Positions 1 through 10,026 are shown, counted from the stretch's first letter. The stretch: 64,000 bases of DNA from an uncultured Acidimicrobiaceae bacterium (GCA_947259365.1 CAMYMC010000035.1:1-64000); one strand, 5' to 3'. Notes: generated from the letters alone by a model not told the origin. Numbers and translations are program-made.

Positions 1-3
1 ACC

Positions 4-1293
4 ATGGACACGACGGTCGGTATCGGCATCCTCGGGGCGGGCACCGTCGGCGGGACCCTCGTCCGCAGGCTCGTCGACGAGCACGAGGCGATCGCGCTGA
101 AGACCGGCCTCGACCTGAGGGTGGTGCGGGTGGCCGTGCGCGATACGGCCAAGAGCCGGCCATTCACCGCGCCGCCGGGCATCCTCACCGAAGATCCGAG
201 AGAGGTCGTCGACGACCCCGCCGTCGACCTCGTCGTCGAGGTGATGGGGGGCCGGGATCCCGCAGGCGACCTCGCTCTCGCCGCGCTCGACGCCGGCAAA
301 CCGGTGGTGACCGCCAACAAGGAGCTCATCGCCCAGCGGGGGCCCGAGCTCATCGCCGCCGCCGAGAGGAGCGGCGTCCCGCTCTTGTTCGAGGCGGCGG
401 TCGGCGGCGGAATCCCCATCATCCGACCACTCACTGAGACCCTGGCGGGCGAGCAGGTCGAGCGGGTCCTCGGCATCGTCAACGGTACGACGAACTACAT
501 CCTCACCGAGATGGCCGAGCACGGAACGCCGTACGCCGAGGCGCTCGCCGAGGCTCAGGTGCTCGGCTACGCGGAGCCCGATCCCATCGCCGACGTCGTG
601 GGCGCCGACGCGGCTGCCAAGGCGGCCATCCTCGCCAGCCTCGCCTTCGGGACCTGGGTGGGCCTCGACGACGTCCATCACGAGGGGATCACCGAGCTGT
701 CACCCGTCGACTTCGTCTTCGCCGCGGAACTCGGGTACGCGGTCAAGCTGCTCGCCGTCGCGGCCAAGACCGCCGCCGGGATCTGCGCCCGGGTCCACCC
801 GGTGATGCTGCCGGTGGCGCACCCGCTGGCCTCGATCCGCGGCGCCACGAACGCCATCTACATCGAGGGCCCGTCCGTCGACGAGCTCCTCTTCGCCGGC
901 CCCGGCGCCGGGGGGGAGCCAACCGCGACCGCCGTCCTCGGCGACGTCATCGACGCAGCGCGCGAGACGCTCGCCGGGGCGCAGGTCGCTCCCCGCATCA
1001 AGTTCTCCCCGGGGGCACTCGTGCCGTTCGGCGACGTCGTCACGAAGCTCTACATGCGGCTCGAGGTCGACGATCGCCCCGGCGTCCTGGCTCAGATCGC
1101 CGACGAGTTCGGCAAGGCCGACGTCTCGATCAAGTCGGTGCGCCAGGAGGGCGAGGGCAGCGAAGCGACGCTTCTCATCGTCACGCACCGCGCCCCCGAG
1201 TCGCGCCAGCAGGCCGCCCTCGGCGCCCTCTCCGGCCTCGCCGTCGTGCGGAGCGTGGGATCGGTCATCCGGGTCGAGAGCGACGAGCCGTGA
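4..1293 (+). CDS. hom: Homoserine dehydrogenase with C-terminal ACT domain
   Basis: Reduces aspartate semialdehyde to homoserine, the branch step toward threonine and methionine. The 429-residue protein starts with a Rossmann motif ([10 protein letters not shown], about residues 8-17), carries the family motif VNGTTNYIL near residue 160, and ends with an ACT domain starting around residue 350 ([19 protein letters not shown]), which in this family usually mediates threonine feedback inhibition. The length is normal for ACT-containing actinobacterial Hom. The ATG lies three bases into the window, so upstream signals cannot be judged. thrC follows after 13 bases, implying one operon. The usual third gene, thrB, is not next to them. 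Confidence 0.96.
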   Translation: MDTTVGIGILGAGTVGGTLVRRLVDEHEAIALKTGLDLRVVRVAVRDTAKSRPFTAPPGILTEDPREVVDDPAVDLVVEVMGGRDPAGDLALAALDAGKPVVTANKELIAQRGPELIAAAERSGVPLLFEAAVGGGIPIIRPLTETLAGEQVERVLGIVNGTTNYILTEMAEHGTPYAEALAEAQVLGYAEPDPIADVVGADAAAKAAILASLAFGTWVGLDDVHHEGITELSPVDFVFAAELGYAVKLLAVAAKTAAGICARVHPVMLPVAHPLASIRGATNAIYIEGPSVDELLFAGPGAGGEPTATAVLGDVIDAARETLAGAQVAPRIKFSPGALVPFGDVVTKLYMRLEVDDRPGVLAQIADEFGKADVSIKSVRQEGEGSEATLLIVTHRAPESRQQAALGALSGLAVVRSVGSVIRVESDEP

Positions 1294-1306
1294 GCGGTCG
1301 GGATCG

Positions 1307-2326
1307 ATGAGCTGGCGGGGTCTCATCGAGGAGTACCGCGACCGGCTGCCCGTCACCGCCGCGACACCCGTCGTCACCCTCCTCGAGGGCAACACCCCGC
1401 TCGTGAGGGCCGGAGCGCTCTCCACGGAGCTCGGCCGGGATGTGTACCTCAAGTTCGACGGCGCCAACCCCACCGGCTCGTTCAAGGACAGGGGTATGAC
1501 CCTCGCGGTGTCGAAGGCACTCGAGCGCGGCGCGAAGGCCGTGGCGTGCGCGTCGACCGGGAACACCTCGGCGTCGGCCGCCGCCTACGCGGCGCGCGCC
1601 GGGATCCTCTGCATCGTGGTCCTGCCGGCCGGCAAGATCGCCCGCGGCAAGCTGGCGCAGGCCATCGCGCACGGCGCAACGGTGATTCCCATCGACGGCA
1701 ACTTCGATCACGCCCTGGCCCTCGTTCGCCGCCTCACCGAAGAGCACGACGTCGAGCTGGTGAACTCGATCAACCCCTACCGTATCGAGGGCCAGCAGAC
1801 GGCGGCCTGGGAGATCGTCGACGAGCTCGGCAGGGCACCGGCCATCCACGCCCTGCCCGTTGGCAACGCCGGGAACATCACCGCCTACTGGAAGGGCTAC
1901 ACGGCGATCGGCGAAGCCCCGCGAATGTGGGGTTTCCAGGCAGCGGGGGCGGCACCGCTCGTACATGGCGAGATCGTCGACGAGCCGGAGACGATTGCCA
2001 CCGCGATCCGCATCGGCAACCCGGCATCATGGGAGGGGGCGATCGCCGCACGAGACGAGTCGGGGGGGAGGATCGATGCGGTCACCGACGATGAGATCCT
2101 CGCTGCCTACTCCCTCGCCGCGGCCGAGGGCATCTTCTGCGAACCGGCTTCGGCGGCGTCGATCGCCGGCATCCTCAAGTACCGCGCCGAGATGGGCGCA
2201 GGCGCCGTCGTGTGCACCCTCACCGGCCACGGCCTCAAGGACCCGGACACGGCGATCACCGGCGTGACCGTTCCGGAGCCCGTTCCGTCCCGGCTCGACG
2301 CCGTCGTCGCGGCCGCCGGACTGTAA
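1307..2326 (+). CDS. thrC: Threonine synthase
   Basis: PLP enzyme that converts O-phosphohomoserine to threonine. The 339-residue protein has the PLP-lysine motif GSFKDRGM near residue 60 and the phosphate-binding region [13 protein letters not shown] just after it; size and motifs fit the short actinobacterial ThrC. It sits 13 bases after hom, so translation is probably linked. Homoserine kinase, which makes its substrate, is absent here although thrB often follows thrC in Actinobacteria; it must be encoded elsewhere or replaced. Confidence 0.95.
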   Translation: MSWRGLIEEYRDRLPVTAATPVVTLLEGNTPLVRAGALSTELGRDVYLKFDGANPTGSFKDRGMTLAVSKALERGAKAVACASTGNTSASAAAYAARAGILCIVVLPAGKIARGKLAQAIAHGATVIPIDGNFDHALALVRRLTEEHDVELVNSINPYRIEGQQTAAWEIVDELGRAPAIHALPVGNAGNITAYWKGYTAIGEAPRMWGFQAAGAAPLVHGEIVDEPETIATAIRIGNPASWEGAIAARDESGGRIDAVTDDEILAAYSLAAAEGIFCEPASAASIAGILKYRAEMGAGAVVCTLTGHGLKDPDTAITGVTVPEPVPSRLDAVVAAAGL

Positions 2327-2365
2327 ACCGCTCATGCCGCGCGACTCCGTTGCCGATGCTCGTTC

Positions 2366-2393
2366 TTGCGATCCCCCGCCGTGGAGGTAAACT
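2366..2393 (+). promoter_or_regulatory. Predicted rho promoter (TTGCGA-N16-TAAACT)
   Basis: A -35-like TTGCGA at 2366-2371 and a -10 TAAACT at 2388-2393 are separated by 16 bases. Transcription would start near 2400, giving rho a leader of about 170 bases. Long leaders are common for rho, which often regulates its own termination; that control is inference here. Confidence 0.5.
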
Positions 2394-2570
2394 CTCCGTC
2401 GGATCGTCATCCATCTCCCACCCCACCGCGTGCACCAGCGCGTGCCGTGGGCGAGGAACACCCCGAGCGACATTGGTGCTTTGGCGCATCAGCCGGGGGA
2501 TCACGGGCCCGGGCCACTGTCGATGGATGACCGTCAGTCCTCGGAGCTGCCGAAAGGGGCACCAGTCGAT

Positions 2571-4052
2571 ATGACAACACGAGCCAAACTCCAGGAGCTG
2601 GGCCTCGATGCTCTCCGCGAGATGGCGAGTCGCGTAGACGTCGACCACGAGGGTTTGCAGAAGTCGAAGCTCATCGCGGCGATCCTCGAGTCGGAGAAGT
2701 TCGACGCGTCGATGGTTCCCGAAACCGAGGATGCAGAGGGCAACGGCGAGGTCGCAACCGCTGAGACGCGCCCGGCCTCCGGCGAGCGCACGGAGCGCTC
2801 TTCCGGCGACCGTCAGGGCGGCGACCGGCAGGGCGGCGACCGGCAGGGCGACGACAGTCAGGGAGGCCAGGGCAGCCGCAATCGTCGGCGGAGGCGACGC
2901 GGCGGTCAGCAGGAGCCCATCGACGAATCCGAGCTCGAGGTTCGCGAAGGCATCCTCGACGTCCTCCCCGAGGGGTATGGCTTCCTGCGGTGCAGCGGCT
3001 ACTTGCCCGGCGACAAGGACGTGTACGTCGCGGCCAACCAGATCCGCAAGAACAAGCTCCGCAAGGGCGACATCTGCACCGGCCCGATCCGCCCGGCGAG
3101 GGCGCAGGAGAAGTTCCCAGCCCTGGTGAGACCGATCACCGTCAACGGCATGGATCCGGAGCAGGCACGGCAACGCCCGGTCTGGTCCACGCTGACGCCG
3201 CTGTTCCCCGACTTCAGGCTCCGCCTCGAGGTCGACGACCGCGGGGGCGGCGACATCCTCGCCCGGATCATCGACATCATCGCCCCGATCGGGAAGGGAC
3301 AGCGAGGGCTCATCGTCTCGCCTCCGAAGGCAGGCAAGACCACGGTCCTCAAGGAGATCGCAAACTCGATCACCGCCAACAATCCCGAGTGTCACCTCAT
3401 GGTCGTCCTCGTCGACGAGCGACCCGAAGAGGTGACCGACATGCAGCGCTCAGTGAAGGGTGAGGTCATCTACTCGACCTTCGACCGGCCGGCCGACGAG
3501 CACACCCAGGTGTCCGAGCTCGCCATCGAGCGGGCGAAACGCCTTGTCGAGATGGGGACGGACGTCATCATCCTCCTCGATTCGATCACCCGGCTCGCCC
3601 GAGCCCACAACCTCGCCACGCCCGCCTCGGGCCGCATCCTGTCGGGTGGCGTCGACTCCCAGGCGCTGTACCCGCCGAAGCGCTTCTTCGGTGCGGCACG
3701 CAACATCGAAGAGGGTGGCAGCCTCACCATCTTGGGCACCGCCCTCGTCGAGACGGGCTCGAAGATGGACGAGGTCATCTTCGAGGAGTTCAAGGGCACG
3801 GGGAACATGGAGCTGCGGCTCGACCGCAAGCTCGCCGACAAGCGGATCTACCCTGCCATCGACATCGAGCAGTCGGGGACGCGTCGCGAGGAGCTTCTGT
3901 TCCACCCCGACGAGCTGACCGAGGTGTGGAAGCTGAGGCGGGTGTTGCTGGCGCTCGAACCGGGGGCCGCCCTCGAACTGCTCATCGACCGTCTGAGGAG
4001 TACGAAGTCGAACGCAGAGTTCCTCGCCAGCATCGCCAAGAGCGGCCAGTGA
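2571..4052 (+). CDS. rho: Transcription termination factor Rho
   Basis: Hexameric RNA-dependent ATPase that ends transcription. From the chosen ATG the protein is 493 residues: a Rho N-terminal SAP-like domain ([18 protein letters not shown]), a hydrophilic insert with DRQGG repeats and an RRRRRR run (about residues 65-115), a cold-shock RNA-binding domain, and the ATPase with Walker A PPKAGKTT near residue 250 and a Q-loop/R-loop region further on. The insert is typical of actinobacterial Rho and adds RNA contacts. In-frame ATGs at 2430 and 2523 exist, but AAAGGGG at 2553-2559 and homology to the Rho_N start favour 2571. Confidence 0.95.
   Translation: MTTRAKLQELGLDALREMASRVDVDHEGLQKSKLIAAILESEKFDASMVPETEDAEGNGEVATAETRPASGERTERSSGDRQGGDRQGGDRQGDDSQGGQGSRNRRRRRRGGQQEPIDESELEVREGILDVLPEGYGFLRCSGYLPGDKDVYVAANQIRKNKLRKGDICTGPIRPARAQEKFPALVRPITVNGMDPEQARQRPVWSTLTPLFPDFRLRLEVDDRGGGDILARIIDIIAPIGKGQRGLIVSPPKAGKTTVLKEIANSITANNPECHLMVVLVDERPEEVTDMQRSVKGEVIYSTFDRPADEHTQVSELAIERAKRLVEMGTDVIILLDSITRLARAHNLATPASGRILSGGVDSQALYPPKRFFGAARNIEEGGSLTILGTALVETGSKMDEVIFEEFKGTGNMELRLDRKLADKRIYPAIDIEQSGTRREELLFHPDELTEVWKLRRVLLALEPGAALELLIDRLRSTKSNAEFLASIAKSGQ
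2805..2849 (+). repeat. Three tandem 15-bp repeats inside rho
   Basis: GGCGACCGGCAGGGC occurs three times head to tail (2805-2819 with one change, 2820-2834, 2835-2849), followed by a diverged fourth unit. It encodes GDRQG repeats in the disordered N-terminal insert of Rho. The copy number is likely to vary between strains (inference). Confidence 0.8.
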
Positions 4053-4087
4053 CGCCGGCGGGGTGAGCCTGTCACAGGAGTGAGACC

Positions 4088-4438
4088 GTGAAACAAGACA
4101 TCCATCCCGAGTATCGCGACGTCGTCTTCCAAGACACCTCGTCCGGTCTCACGTTCCTCACGCGGTCCACGATCAACCCGACCGAGACGATCGAGTGGGA
4201 GGACGGCAACACGTATCCCCTCGCCAAGGTCGACATCTCGAGCGAGAGTCACCCGTTCTACACGGGAAAACAGATCCTCGTGGACTCCGGGGGACGGGTG
4301 GAGCGCTTCCGGAGGCGGTACGCCAAGGCCGGCGTGGACACCGACCTGTCCAGGAGGTCGGGCCGGGCAGCTGCCGAGCAGCCACCAGAGGCGGCACCGC
4401 CCGCCGACGACGGGCCGGCCGAACCCGCGGAGGACTGA
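4088..4438 (+). CDS. rpmE2: 50S ribosomal protein L31, type B, with acidic tail
   Basis: Large-subunit ribosomal protein. The first 80 residues match type B L31 ([38 protein letters not shown]). It lacks the zinc-binding cysteines of type A, the form usually linked to zinc-independent ribosomes. The last 35 residues are a Pro/Ala/Glu-rich tail beyond the family core. The start is GTG at 4088, preceded by CACAGGAGTG. The rho-rpmE-prfA neighbourhood is classical. Confidence 0.93.
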   Translation: MKQDIHPEYRDVVFQDTSSGLTFLTRSTINPTETIEWEDGNTYPLAKVDISSESHPFYTGKQILVDSGGRVERFRRRYAKAGVDTDLSRRSGRAAAEQPPEAAPPADDGPAEPAED

Positions 4439-5386
4439 TTGAGCCGCTCTCCCGGCGCGACGGTCGGCGGTCAGGCCGTCCTCGAAGGCGTCATGATGCG
4501 CGCCCCTTCGGGATGGGCCGTGGCGGTGCGGCGCGCCGACGGGGTCATCGAGGCCAAATCGCACGAGTTGCCGCGCCTGAGCTCGCGCTCGAAGCTCGCC
4601 AGGATCCCGTTCGTCAGGGGCGTCATGGTCCTCGTCGAGTCGCTCACGCTCGGTTTCAGGGCTCTCTCGTGGTCCGCGCAGAAAGCGGGCGACGAGGAGG
4701 AGGAGATCACGAGGGTGCAGGCCATCAGCACCATGAGCGTGGCGATCGTCATCGCGCTCGCGCTCTTCATCTTCGCCCCCGTGTTCGCCGCGAACTTCCT
4801 GAAGCGGTACCTCGCGGACAGCTCGATCGGTTTCGTGATCCTCGATGGCGTCATCCGTCTCGGCCTGATCGTGCTCTATGTCTGGGCGATCTCTCGCTCG
4901 AGGGAGATCCAGCGCGTCTTTCAGTACCACGGTGCCGAGCACAAGACGATTCACGCCTACGAGAACGGGGCCCCGCTCGAGGTGGGCCCCATCCAGTCCT
5001 ACAGCCCCCGTCATCCGCGCTGCGGGACGTCGTTCCTCATCATCGTCGGGATGGTGGCCTTCGTCGTGTTCCTGGCGCTGGCGCCGCTCGCCTTCGTGTG
5101 GCAGGCGCTGGGGCGGGTGTTCCTCATCCCGGTCATTGCCGGCCTCTCCTACGAAGTGCTCAAGACGGCTGCCGACCGGTCGTGGATGGCGTGGGCGAGC
5201 CGACCCGGTATCTGGCTCCAGGCGATCACCACCCGTGAGCCGTCCGACGACCAGGTCGAGGTTGCCGTCACGAGCCTGCTGGCGGCGCTGACCGAGGGCG
5301 AGCGCGCCGAAGTGGAACAACGCGGCCCGATCGCCGCGGCTGCGCTCGCCGCCGAGTACGACCTTCCCGAGGCGGCCGATGGATGA
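4439..5386 (+). CDS. DUF1385 (YqhQ-like) membrane protein
   Basis: The 315-residue protein begins with the DUF1385 signature GGQAVLEGVMMRAP and has hydrophobic segments at about residues 100-120 and 130-155 plus a later pair around 200-235. The motif FQYHGAEHKTIHAYENG is rich in possible metal ligands (His, Glu). Homologues are regularly linked to prfA-prmC, but the biochemical role is unknown. The TTG start abuts the rpmE2 stop (TGA-TTG) with GCGGAGGAC upstream. The end overlaps prfA by 8 bases, so translation is coupled. Confidence 0.88.
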   Translation: MSRSPGATVGGQAVLEGVMMRAPSGWAVAVRRADGVIEAKSHELPRLSSRSKLARIPFVRGVMVLVESLTLGFRALSWSAQKAGDEEEEITRVQAISTMSVAIVIALALFIFAPVFAANFLKRYLADSSIGFVILDGVIRLGLIVLYVWAISRSREIQRVFQYHGAEHKTIHAYENGAPLEVGPIQSYSPRHPRCGTSFLIIVGMVAFVVFLALAPLAFVWQALGRVFLIPVIAGLSYEVLKTAADRSWMAWASRPGIWLQAITTREPSDDQVEVAVTSLLAALTEGERAEVEQRGPIAAAALAAEYDLPEAADG

Positions 5387-6467
5387 GGCACTCGACGCGC
5401 GCCTGGCAGCGCTCGAGAGCGAACACGACGAAGTCATCGAGAGCCTCGCCGACCCGGACGTCCTCGCCGATTCGAACCGTTACCGGGACCTCTCGATCCG
5501 CCATGGAGAGCTGAGGGCGGTCGTCGAGGGCTATCGCGCCTACAAGGCGGCGGCTGCAGAGCTCGCCGATGCCGAGGAGCTCCGCGATGGGGAGTCCGAC
5601 GCCGAGATGCGGGCTTACCTCGCCGGCGAGGCAGACGATCGTCGCAGCGAGCTCGCCAGCCTCGAGACCGAGCTCCGGCTCATGCTCGTTCCTCCAGACC
5701 CCGACGACGACAGGGACGTGATCGTCGAGATCCGTGCAGCCGCAGGTGGGGAGGAGGCTGCGCTGTGGGCCGCCGATCTGCTCAGGATGTATCAGCGGTT
5801 CGCGGAGCGCCATCGCTGGACGGTGGAACCGATCGACTCCTCGCTCACCGACAGCGGCGGCATCAAAGAGTCGACGTTCGCAGTCAAGGGCCGGGGGGTG
5901 TTTTCCCGGTTCAAGCACGAGGCGGGTCCTCACCGGGTTCAGCGGGTGCCGAAGACCGAGTCGCAGGGCCGGGTCCACACCTCGGTTGCCACAGTCGCCG
6001 TCCTCCCCGAGGCGGAGGACGTCGAGGTCGAGATCAACGACGCCGACCTCCGCATCGAGACGTTCCGATCGACCGGGCCCGGGGGCCAGTCGGTGAACAC
6101 GACGGACTCGGCAGTGCGGATCATCCACGAGCCCTCCGGCATCACCGTCTCCTGCCAGGACGAGAAGTCACAGCTCCAGAACAAGCTGAAGGCGATGCGG
6201 GTGCTGCGAGCCCGGCTCTACCACCAGCAACTCACCGAGCAACTGGGGGAGCGGGCCTCGGCGCGACGCGAGCAGGTGGGCTCTGGAGAGCGCGCCGAGA
6301 AGATCCGCACGTACAACTTCAAGGAGAACCGCGTGACCGACCATCGTGTCGGGTTGACCCGCCACGCCCTCGCCGACATCCTCGACGGCGACCTCGAAGC
6401 GTTCCACGAGGCGCTGCGGGCACGGGAGGCGGCCGCGGCGCTCGCCGACACGATCGCGGGCACGTGA
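5379..6467 (+). CDS. prfA: Peptide chain release factor 1
   Basis: Releases finished peptides at UAA and UAG. The 362-residue protein has an N-terminal coiled coil, the RF1-type anticodon region (HRVQRVPKTESQGRVHTS, where PKT stands for the PxT tripeptide that distinguishes RF1 from RF2), and the GGQ loop in STGPGGQSVNTTDSAV near residue 235. The glutamine of GGQ is the target of PrmC, encoded immediately downstream with a GTGA overlap. Confidence 0.97.
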   Translation: MDEALDARLAALESEHDEVIESLADPDVLADSNRYRDLSIRHGELRAVVEGYRAYKAAAAELADAEELRDGESDAEMRAYLAGEADDRRSELASLETELRLMLVPPDPDDDRDVIVEIRAAAGGEEAALWAADLLRMYQRFAERHRWTVEPIDSSLTDSGGIKESTFAVKGRGVFSRFKHEAGPHRVQRVPKTESQGRVHTSVATVAVLPEAEDVEVEINDADLRIETFRSTGPGGQSVNTTDSAVRIIHEPSGITVSCQDEKSQLQNKLKAMRVLRARLYHQQLTEQLGERASARREQVGSGERAEKIRTYNFKENRVTDHRVGLTRHALADILDGDLEAFHEALRAREAAAALADTIAGT

Positions 6468-7303
6468 CCGCCGGGCCGGGCGAAGCGGCAGCGTGGAGGT
6501 CGGAGTCCGCCGGGCTCCCAGCTCATGAGGCGGAGCGCCTCCTCATGGCGGCGACCGGATGGTCGCGGGCCGTGCTCGCGTCCGACACCGTGCCGTCGGC
6601 GGCCGCGCTCGACCGTTTCCGCCTCCTCGTGGCCAGGCGCGTCGCCGGTGAGCCGCTCCAGTATCTCGAGGGGACGGCCGAGTTCGGGCCGGTGACGCTT
6701 CGGATCGACGGTCGCGCGCTCATTCCACGCCCGGAGACGGAGCAGCTCTACGAGAGGGTCGCGGCGATGCTCGGTGAGGCTCCGCCGGACGTGATCGTCG
6801 ACATCGGCACCGGGTGCGGGAACCTCGCCCTCGCCCTCAAGCACGACTTCCCGAGCGCCCGGGTCCTCGGCTGCGACATCGACGAGGCGGCACTGAGGTT
6901 GGCGATGGAGAACGGCGCGGAGAGCGGCCTCGACGTCGAGTGGCGCGCCGGCGACCTCTTCGGGGCGCTGCCGGGGGAGCTGCGAGGCAGCGTCGACGTC
7001 GTGGTCTCGAACCCGCCGTACATCGCCGACCCGCACGGCGATGTCGCCGCCGACGTCGTCGCCCACGAGCCGCACCGGGCGCTGTTCGCCGGTCCCGACG
7101 GGCTCGGCGTACTGTCCCGCATCGCTGCAGATGCTGGGGTCTGGCTGGCCCCGGGTGGTCTCATCGCGTGCGAGATCGGCGCCGATCAGTCCGCCGACGC
7201 CCTCCGCCTGTTCCGGGCGTATGCCCCAACGGTCGGCGTCGATCTCTCGGCGCGGCCGCGATGGGTCATCGGGCGCCGTGGGGTCGGACGGGACGGCCGC
7301 TGA
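6464..7303 (+). CDS. prmC: Release factor N5-glutamine methyltransferase
   Basis: Methylates the GGQ glutamine of release factors using S-adenosylmethionine. The 279-residue protein has an N-terminal helical domain, the PRPETE motif near residue 88, the SAM motif VDIGTGCGNLALAL and the substrate motif SNPPYIAD. The GTG start overlaps the prfA stop (GTGA) and keeps the frame. An open frame extends upstream but only as a shadow of prfA. Pairing with prfA supports the call. Confidence 0.95.
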   Translation: MTAGPGEAAAWRSESAGLPAHEAERLLMAATGWSRAVLASDTVPSAAALDRFRLLVARRVAGEPLQYLEGTAEFGPVTLRIDGRALIPRPETEQLYERVAAMLGEAPPDVIVDIGTGCGNLALALKHDFPSARVLGCDIDEAALRLAMENGAESGLDVEWRAGDLFGALPGELRGSVDVVVSNPPYIADPHGDVAADVVAHEPHRALFAGPDGLGVLSRIAADAGVWLAPGGLIACEIGADQSADALRLFRAYAPTVGVDLSARPRWVIGRRGVGRDGR

Positions 7304-7327
7304 GCACGGGCTGCGACCCGGCGGCCC

Positions 7328-7357
7328 GGTGGGGAACGCAGCCGTGCGTCCCCCACC
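7328..7357. terminator. Hairpin between convergent genes
   Basis: An inverted repeat pairs about 12-13 bases (GGTGGGGA-ACGCA with TGCGT-CCCCCAC, one A/C mismatch) around a 4-base loop. It lies between the end of prmC and the end of the reverse-strand gene at 7375, and can act in both directions. There is no T tract, as is usual in GC-rich actinobacteria. Confidence 0.5.
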
Positions 7358-7374
7358 CGGTCGACGCCAGTCTG

Positions 7375-7773
7375 CTACGACCATTCGAACAGGGTTGCCG
7401 ACACGTTGCCGTCCGCGGCGGTCTCGAACTCGTAGGCCGTTGCGATCGAGTTCAAGCGAGCGAAGGGCTCTGCGTCGGAGGCGTAGTAGATCGCCCCACG
7501 CCAGCTCGCCGACATGCCCTCGCCGGGAATGCCGACCCCGTTGCCCTTCCAGGTGGTGGCATTGCCCTCGGCATCCATGCTCAGGCCCTCACCGCTGCCG
7601 TACAGCGTGCCGTCGGGCCGCATGGTCGCCACGTACGTGCCGATCTCGTTCGTGTCCCGGCCGAGCAGACGGCCAGTGCCCTGGAACGTCACCTCCATCT
7701 GAGGGGGCGACGTGGAGAGGACACGCATCCCCACGATCTGTCCCTGTAGCTCTCCGATCTTGTCGCCCAGCAT
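7375..7773 (-). CDS. Conserved-looking hypothetical protein, 132 aa
   Basis: I do not recognise the family. The protein has no signal peptide or membrane segment. After a short start (MLGDKIGELQGQIVGMRVL) it is rich in Gly, Thr and alternating polar/hydrophobic residues, suggesting a beta-barrel. Repeated GxGxG-like turns occur (GTGRLLG, GSGEGLSMD, GNGVGIPGEGM). A strong ribosome site, GGAAAGGAG, sits about 7 bases before the ATG. It is a single gene, convergent with prmC and divergent from tsaC. Confidence 0.7.
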   Translation of the reverse strand: MLGDKIGELQGQIVGMRVLSTSPPQMEVTFQGTGRLLGRDTNEIGTYVATMRPDGTLYGSGEGLSMDAEGNATTWKGNGVGIPGEGMSASWRGAIYYASDAEPFARLNSIATAYEFETAADGNVSATLFEWS

Positions 7774-7969
7774 TCGTTGCTCCTTTCCCGAATGTGGTGA
7801 GCCGGCCGCGAGCGCGTTCGCCGACGGCGCTGCTGAGACCTCCCTTCTCCCCTCGTCGGTGGGGTTCCCACGCGGGCGGCCTTGGCGCGAACCCTACGTA
7901 TTCCCGTGGAGCCGTGCACGAGCGCGCCGCCTGGGTCCCGTGCCGGCGCGAGCGTTGCGACGGGTTCGC

Positions 7970-7975
7970 TACCGT
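7970..7975 (+). promoter_or_regulatory. -10 box of leaderless tsaC promoter
   Basis: TACCGT is followed by exactly 6 bases and then the ATG at 7982, placing the predicted transcription start on the A of the start codon. It decides the start against a long upstream open frame. Confidence 0.55.
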
Positions 7976-7981
7976 GCCGGG

Positions 7982-8548
7982 ATGAACGACATCACCGAGG
8001 CGGTCTCCGCGCTGCGGGCGGGGGGCATCGTCGGCATCCCCACCGACACGGTGTACGGGCTCGCCGTCGATCCCTACCGCCAGGACACACTCGAGACGCT
8101 CTTCGACCTCAAGGGGAGGCCGCTCGACAAGCCGTTCGCCCTGCTCGTCGCCTCCATCGAGCAGGCGATGAGCCTGGCGAGGTTCACCGACGACGCCCTG
8201 GATCTCGCGGACAGGTTCTGGCCCGGCGGCCTGACCCTCGTCCTGACGCGTCTGCCCGACGCACCCCTCTGGCTGGGGCATCGCACCAGGCGCACGATCG
8301 GGCTGCGCTGCCCGGATCACCCCGTTGCTCTCGAGCTGCTCCGTACGGCAGGCCCTCTCGTCGTGACGTCGGCCAACCGCGCCGGTGAGGAGACCGTGCG
8401 CGACGATGCGGCGGCGCGCGCCATCTTCGGTGACGTCGTCGCCCTCTACCTCGAGGGCTTCGCTCCGGGCGGAATGGCGTCGACGATCATCGATCTCACC
8501 GAACCGACGCCGCTCGTCCTCCGCAAAGGACCGGTGTTCGAGCCCTGA
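7982..8548 (+). CDS. tsaC: L-threonylcarbamoyladenylate synthase (TsaC/Sua5)
   Basis: Makes threonylcarbamoyl-AMP from threonine, bicarbonate and ATP for t6A37 modification of ANN-decoding tRNAs. The 188-residue protein is a single YrdC domain: IPTDTVYGLAVDP near residue 20, KGRPLDKPF around 45, SANRAG near 135, and RKGPV at the end. It lacks the extra Sua5 domain. Its position after prmC and before glyA is typical for Actinobacteria. Confidence 0.94.
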   Translation: MNDITEAVSALRAGGIVGIPTDTVYGLAVDPYRQDTLETLFDLKGRPLDKPFALLVASIEQAMSLARFTDDALDLADRFWPGGLTLVLTRLPDAPLWLGHRTRRTIGLRCPDHPVALELLRTAGPLVVTSANRAGEETVRDDAAARAIFGDVVALYLEGFAPGGMASTIIDLTEPTPLVLRKGPVFEP

Positions 8549-8632
8549 GGGCGGTCCACCCGTCGGCCGGAGGCGCCGGCATCGGCGGTGAGGGGACCGG
8601 ACCGAGATGACCGCGACGCGGTGGCCGCTTGC

Positions 8633-8638
8633 TACGCT
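8633..8638 (+). promoter_or_regulatory. Predicted -10 box of glyA
   Basis: TACGCT lies 31 bases before the glyA ATG. Transcription starting about 7 bases downstream would leave a leader of some 25 bases holding CAGGAACG, a weak ribosome site. Confidence 0.4.
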
Positions 8639-8669
8639 GACCCGACTCTCCAGCGAGCCAGGAACGCCA

Positions 8670-9941
8670 ATGATCGACACCCGCGACCTCGAATCGGTCG
8701 ACCCCGTCCTCAGCGACCTCATCGACCGCGACGCGACCCGCCAGAACACGAAGATCCAGCTCATCGCCTCCGAGAACTTCGTCTCGCGGGCGATGATGCA
8801 GGCGTCGGGCTCGGTGCTCACGAACAAGTACTCCGAGGGCTACCCGGGCCGTCGGTACTACGAAGGCTGTGAGGTCGTCGACGAGGTCGAGAAGCTCGCC
8901 ATCGACCGGGCGAAGCGCCTCTTCGGTGCCGAAGCGGCGAACGTGCAGGCCCACTCCGGCTCGCAGGCGAACCTCGCGGCGTACCTCTCGGTGCTCGACC
9001 CGGGGGACACGATTCTCGGGATGCGCCTCGACCAGGGCGGGCATCTCACCCACGGCTCACCGGTGAACTTCTCGGGCAGGCTCTTCGACTTCGTCGCCTA
9101 TGGCGTCGACCCCGAGACCGAGATCATCGACATCGACGAGGTGCGCAAGCTCGCCCACGAGCACAGGCCGAAGATGATCGTTGCCGGGTACTCGGCGTAC
9201 TCGAGGATCATCGACTGGGCCGTGTTCCGCGAGATCGCCGACGAGGTGGACTCGATCCTGCTCGTCGACGCCGCTCACATCATCGGGCTCATCGCCGGCA
9301 AGGCGCACCCGAACCCCGTTCCGTTCGCCGACATCGTCACCTGCACGACCCACAAGGCGCTGCGCGGTCCCCGGGGCGGGCTGATCCTGTCCAAGGAACG
9401 GTTTGCCAAAGCCATCGACAAGGGGGTCTTCCCGTTCGGTCAGGGAGGCGCGATCAACTCGCAGATCGCGGCGAAGGCGCTCTGTTTCGAGCTGGCATCG
9501 AGGCCGGAGTTCGCCGCGTACGCGACCCAGATCGTTCGCAACGCCGCCGTCCTCGCGGACACGATCGGCGGCGAGGGGGCGCGCATCGTCAGCGGCGGCA
9601 CCGACAACCACATGTTCCTCGTCGATCTGCGCTCTCTCGACGACGAGCTCACCGGCAAGGAGGCGGCGACCGTCCTCGATGCCCACGGTGTGACGCTCAA
9701 CCGCAATGCGATCCCATTCGATCCCCGCTCACCGTTCATCACCTCGGGCGTTCGCATCGGGACGCCATCGGTCACAACTGCCGGGATGAAGCAGGAGCAA
9801 ATGAGCACGCTCGGCCGGCTCATCGTCGAGATCCTGCGCCGGCGCGACGACGAGATCGCACTCAAACAGCTCGCCGATCAGGTGGCCGAGCTCGCCGCAG
9901 CGTTCCCGCCGTACCCGGCGGGGTTCCCCGGCCACGTCTGA
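8670..9941 (+). CDS. glyA: Serine hydroxymethyltransferase
   Basis: PLP enzyme converting serine and tetrahydrofolate to glycine and methylene-tetrahydrofolate, the main one-carbon source. The 423-residue protein has [11 protein letters not shown] near residue 30, the conserved [19 protein letters not shown] around 93, and the PLP lysine K229 in [11 protein letters not shown]. An in-frame start at 8607 exists, but the family begins close to the ATG at 8670. Confidence 0.97.
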   Translation: MIDTRDLESVDPVLSDLIDRDATRQNTKIQLIASENFVSRAMMQASGSVLTNKYSEGYPGRRYYEGCEVVDEVEKLAIDRAKRLFGAEAANVQAHSGSQANLAAYLSVLDPGDTILGMRLDQGGHLTHGSPVNFSGRLFDFVAYGVDPETEIIDIDEVRKLAHEHRPKMIVAGYSAYSRIIDWAVFREIADEVDSILLVDAAHIIGLIAGKAHPNPVPFADIVTCTTHKALRGPRGGLILSKERFAKAIDKGVFPFGQGGAINSQIAAKALCFELASRPEFAAYATQIVRNAAVLADTIGGEGARIVSGGTDNHMFLVDLRSLDDELTGKEAATVLDAHGVTLNRNAIPFDPRSPFITSGVRIGTPSVTTAGMKQEQMSTLGRLIVEILRRRDDEIALKQLADQVAELAAAFPPYPAGFPGHV

Positions 9942-9974
9942 GATGGGCCGGCGGGGTCATGATGCGGGAGGGAA

Positions 9975-10003
9975 TTGGATCGTCGTGGCCCCACCGATAC
10001 AGT
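9975..10003 (+). promoter_or_regulatory. ATP synthase operon promoter (TTGGAT-N17-TACAGT)
   Basis: A -35 TTGGAT at 9975-9980 and a -10 TACAGT at 9998-10003 have ideal 17-base spacing, the best two-part promoter in the window. A short leader with GAAGGGA at 10013-10019 precedes the first gene. Confidence 0.65.
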
Positions 10004-10026
10004 GAGCTTGTGAAGGGAATCACAAA

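Noticed and set aside
2805..2864. CRISPR-like or minisatellite array
   Set aside because: The 15-base units are directly joined, have no spacers and keep the rho reading frame.
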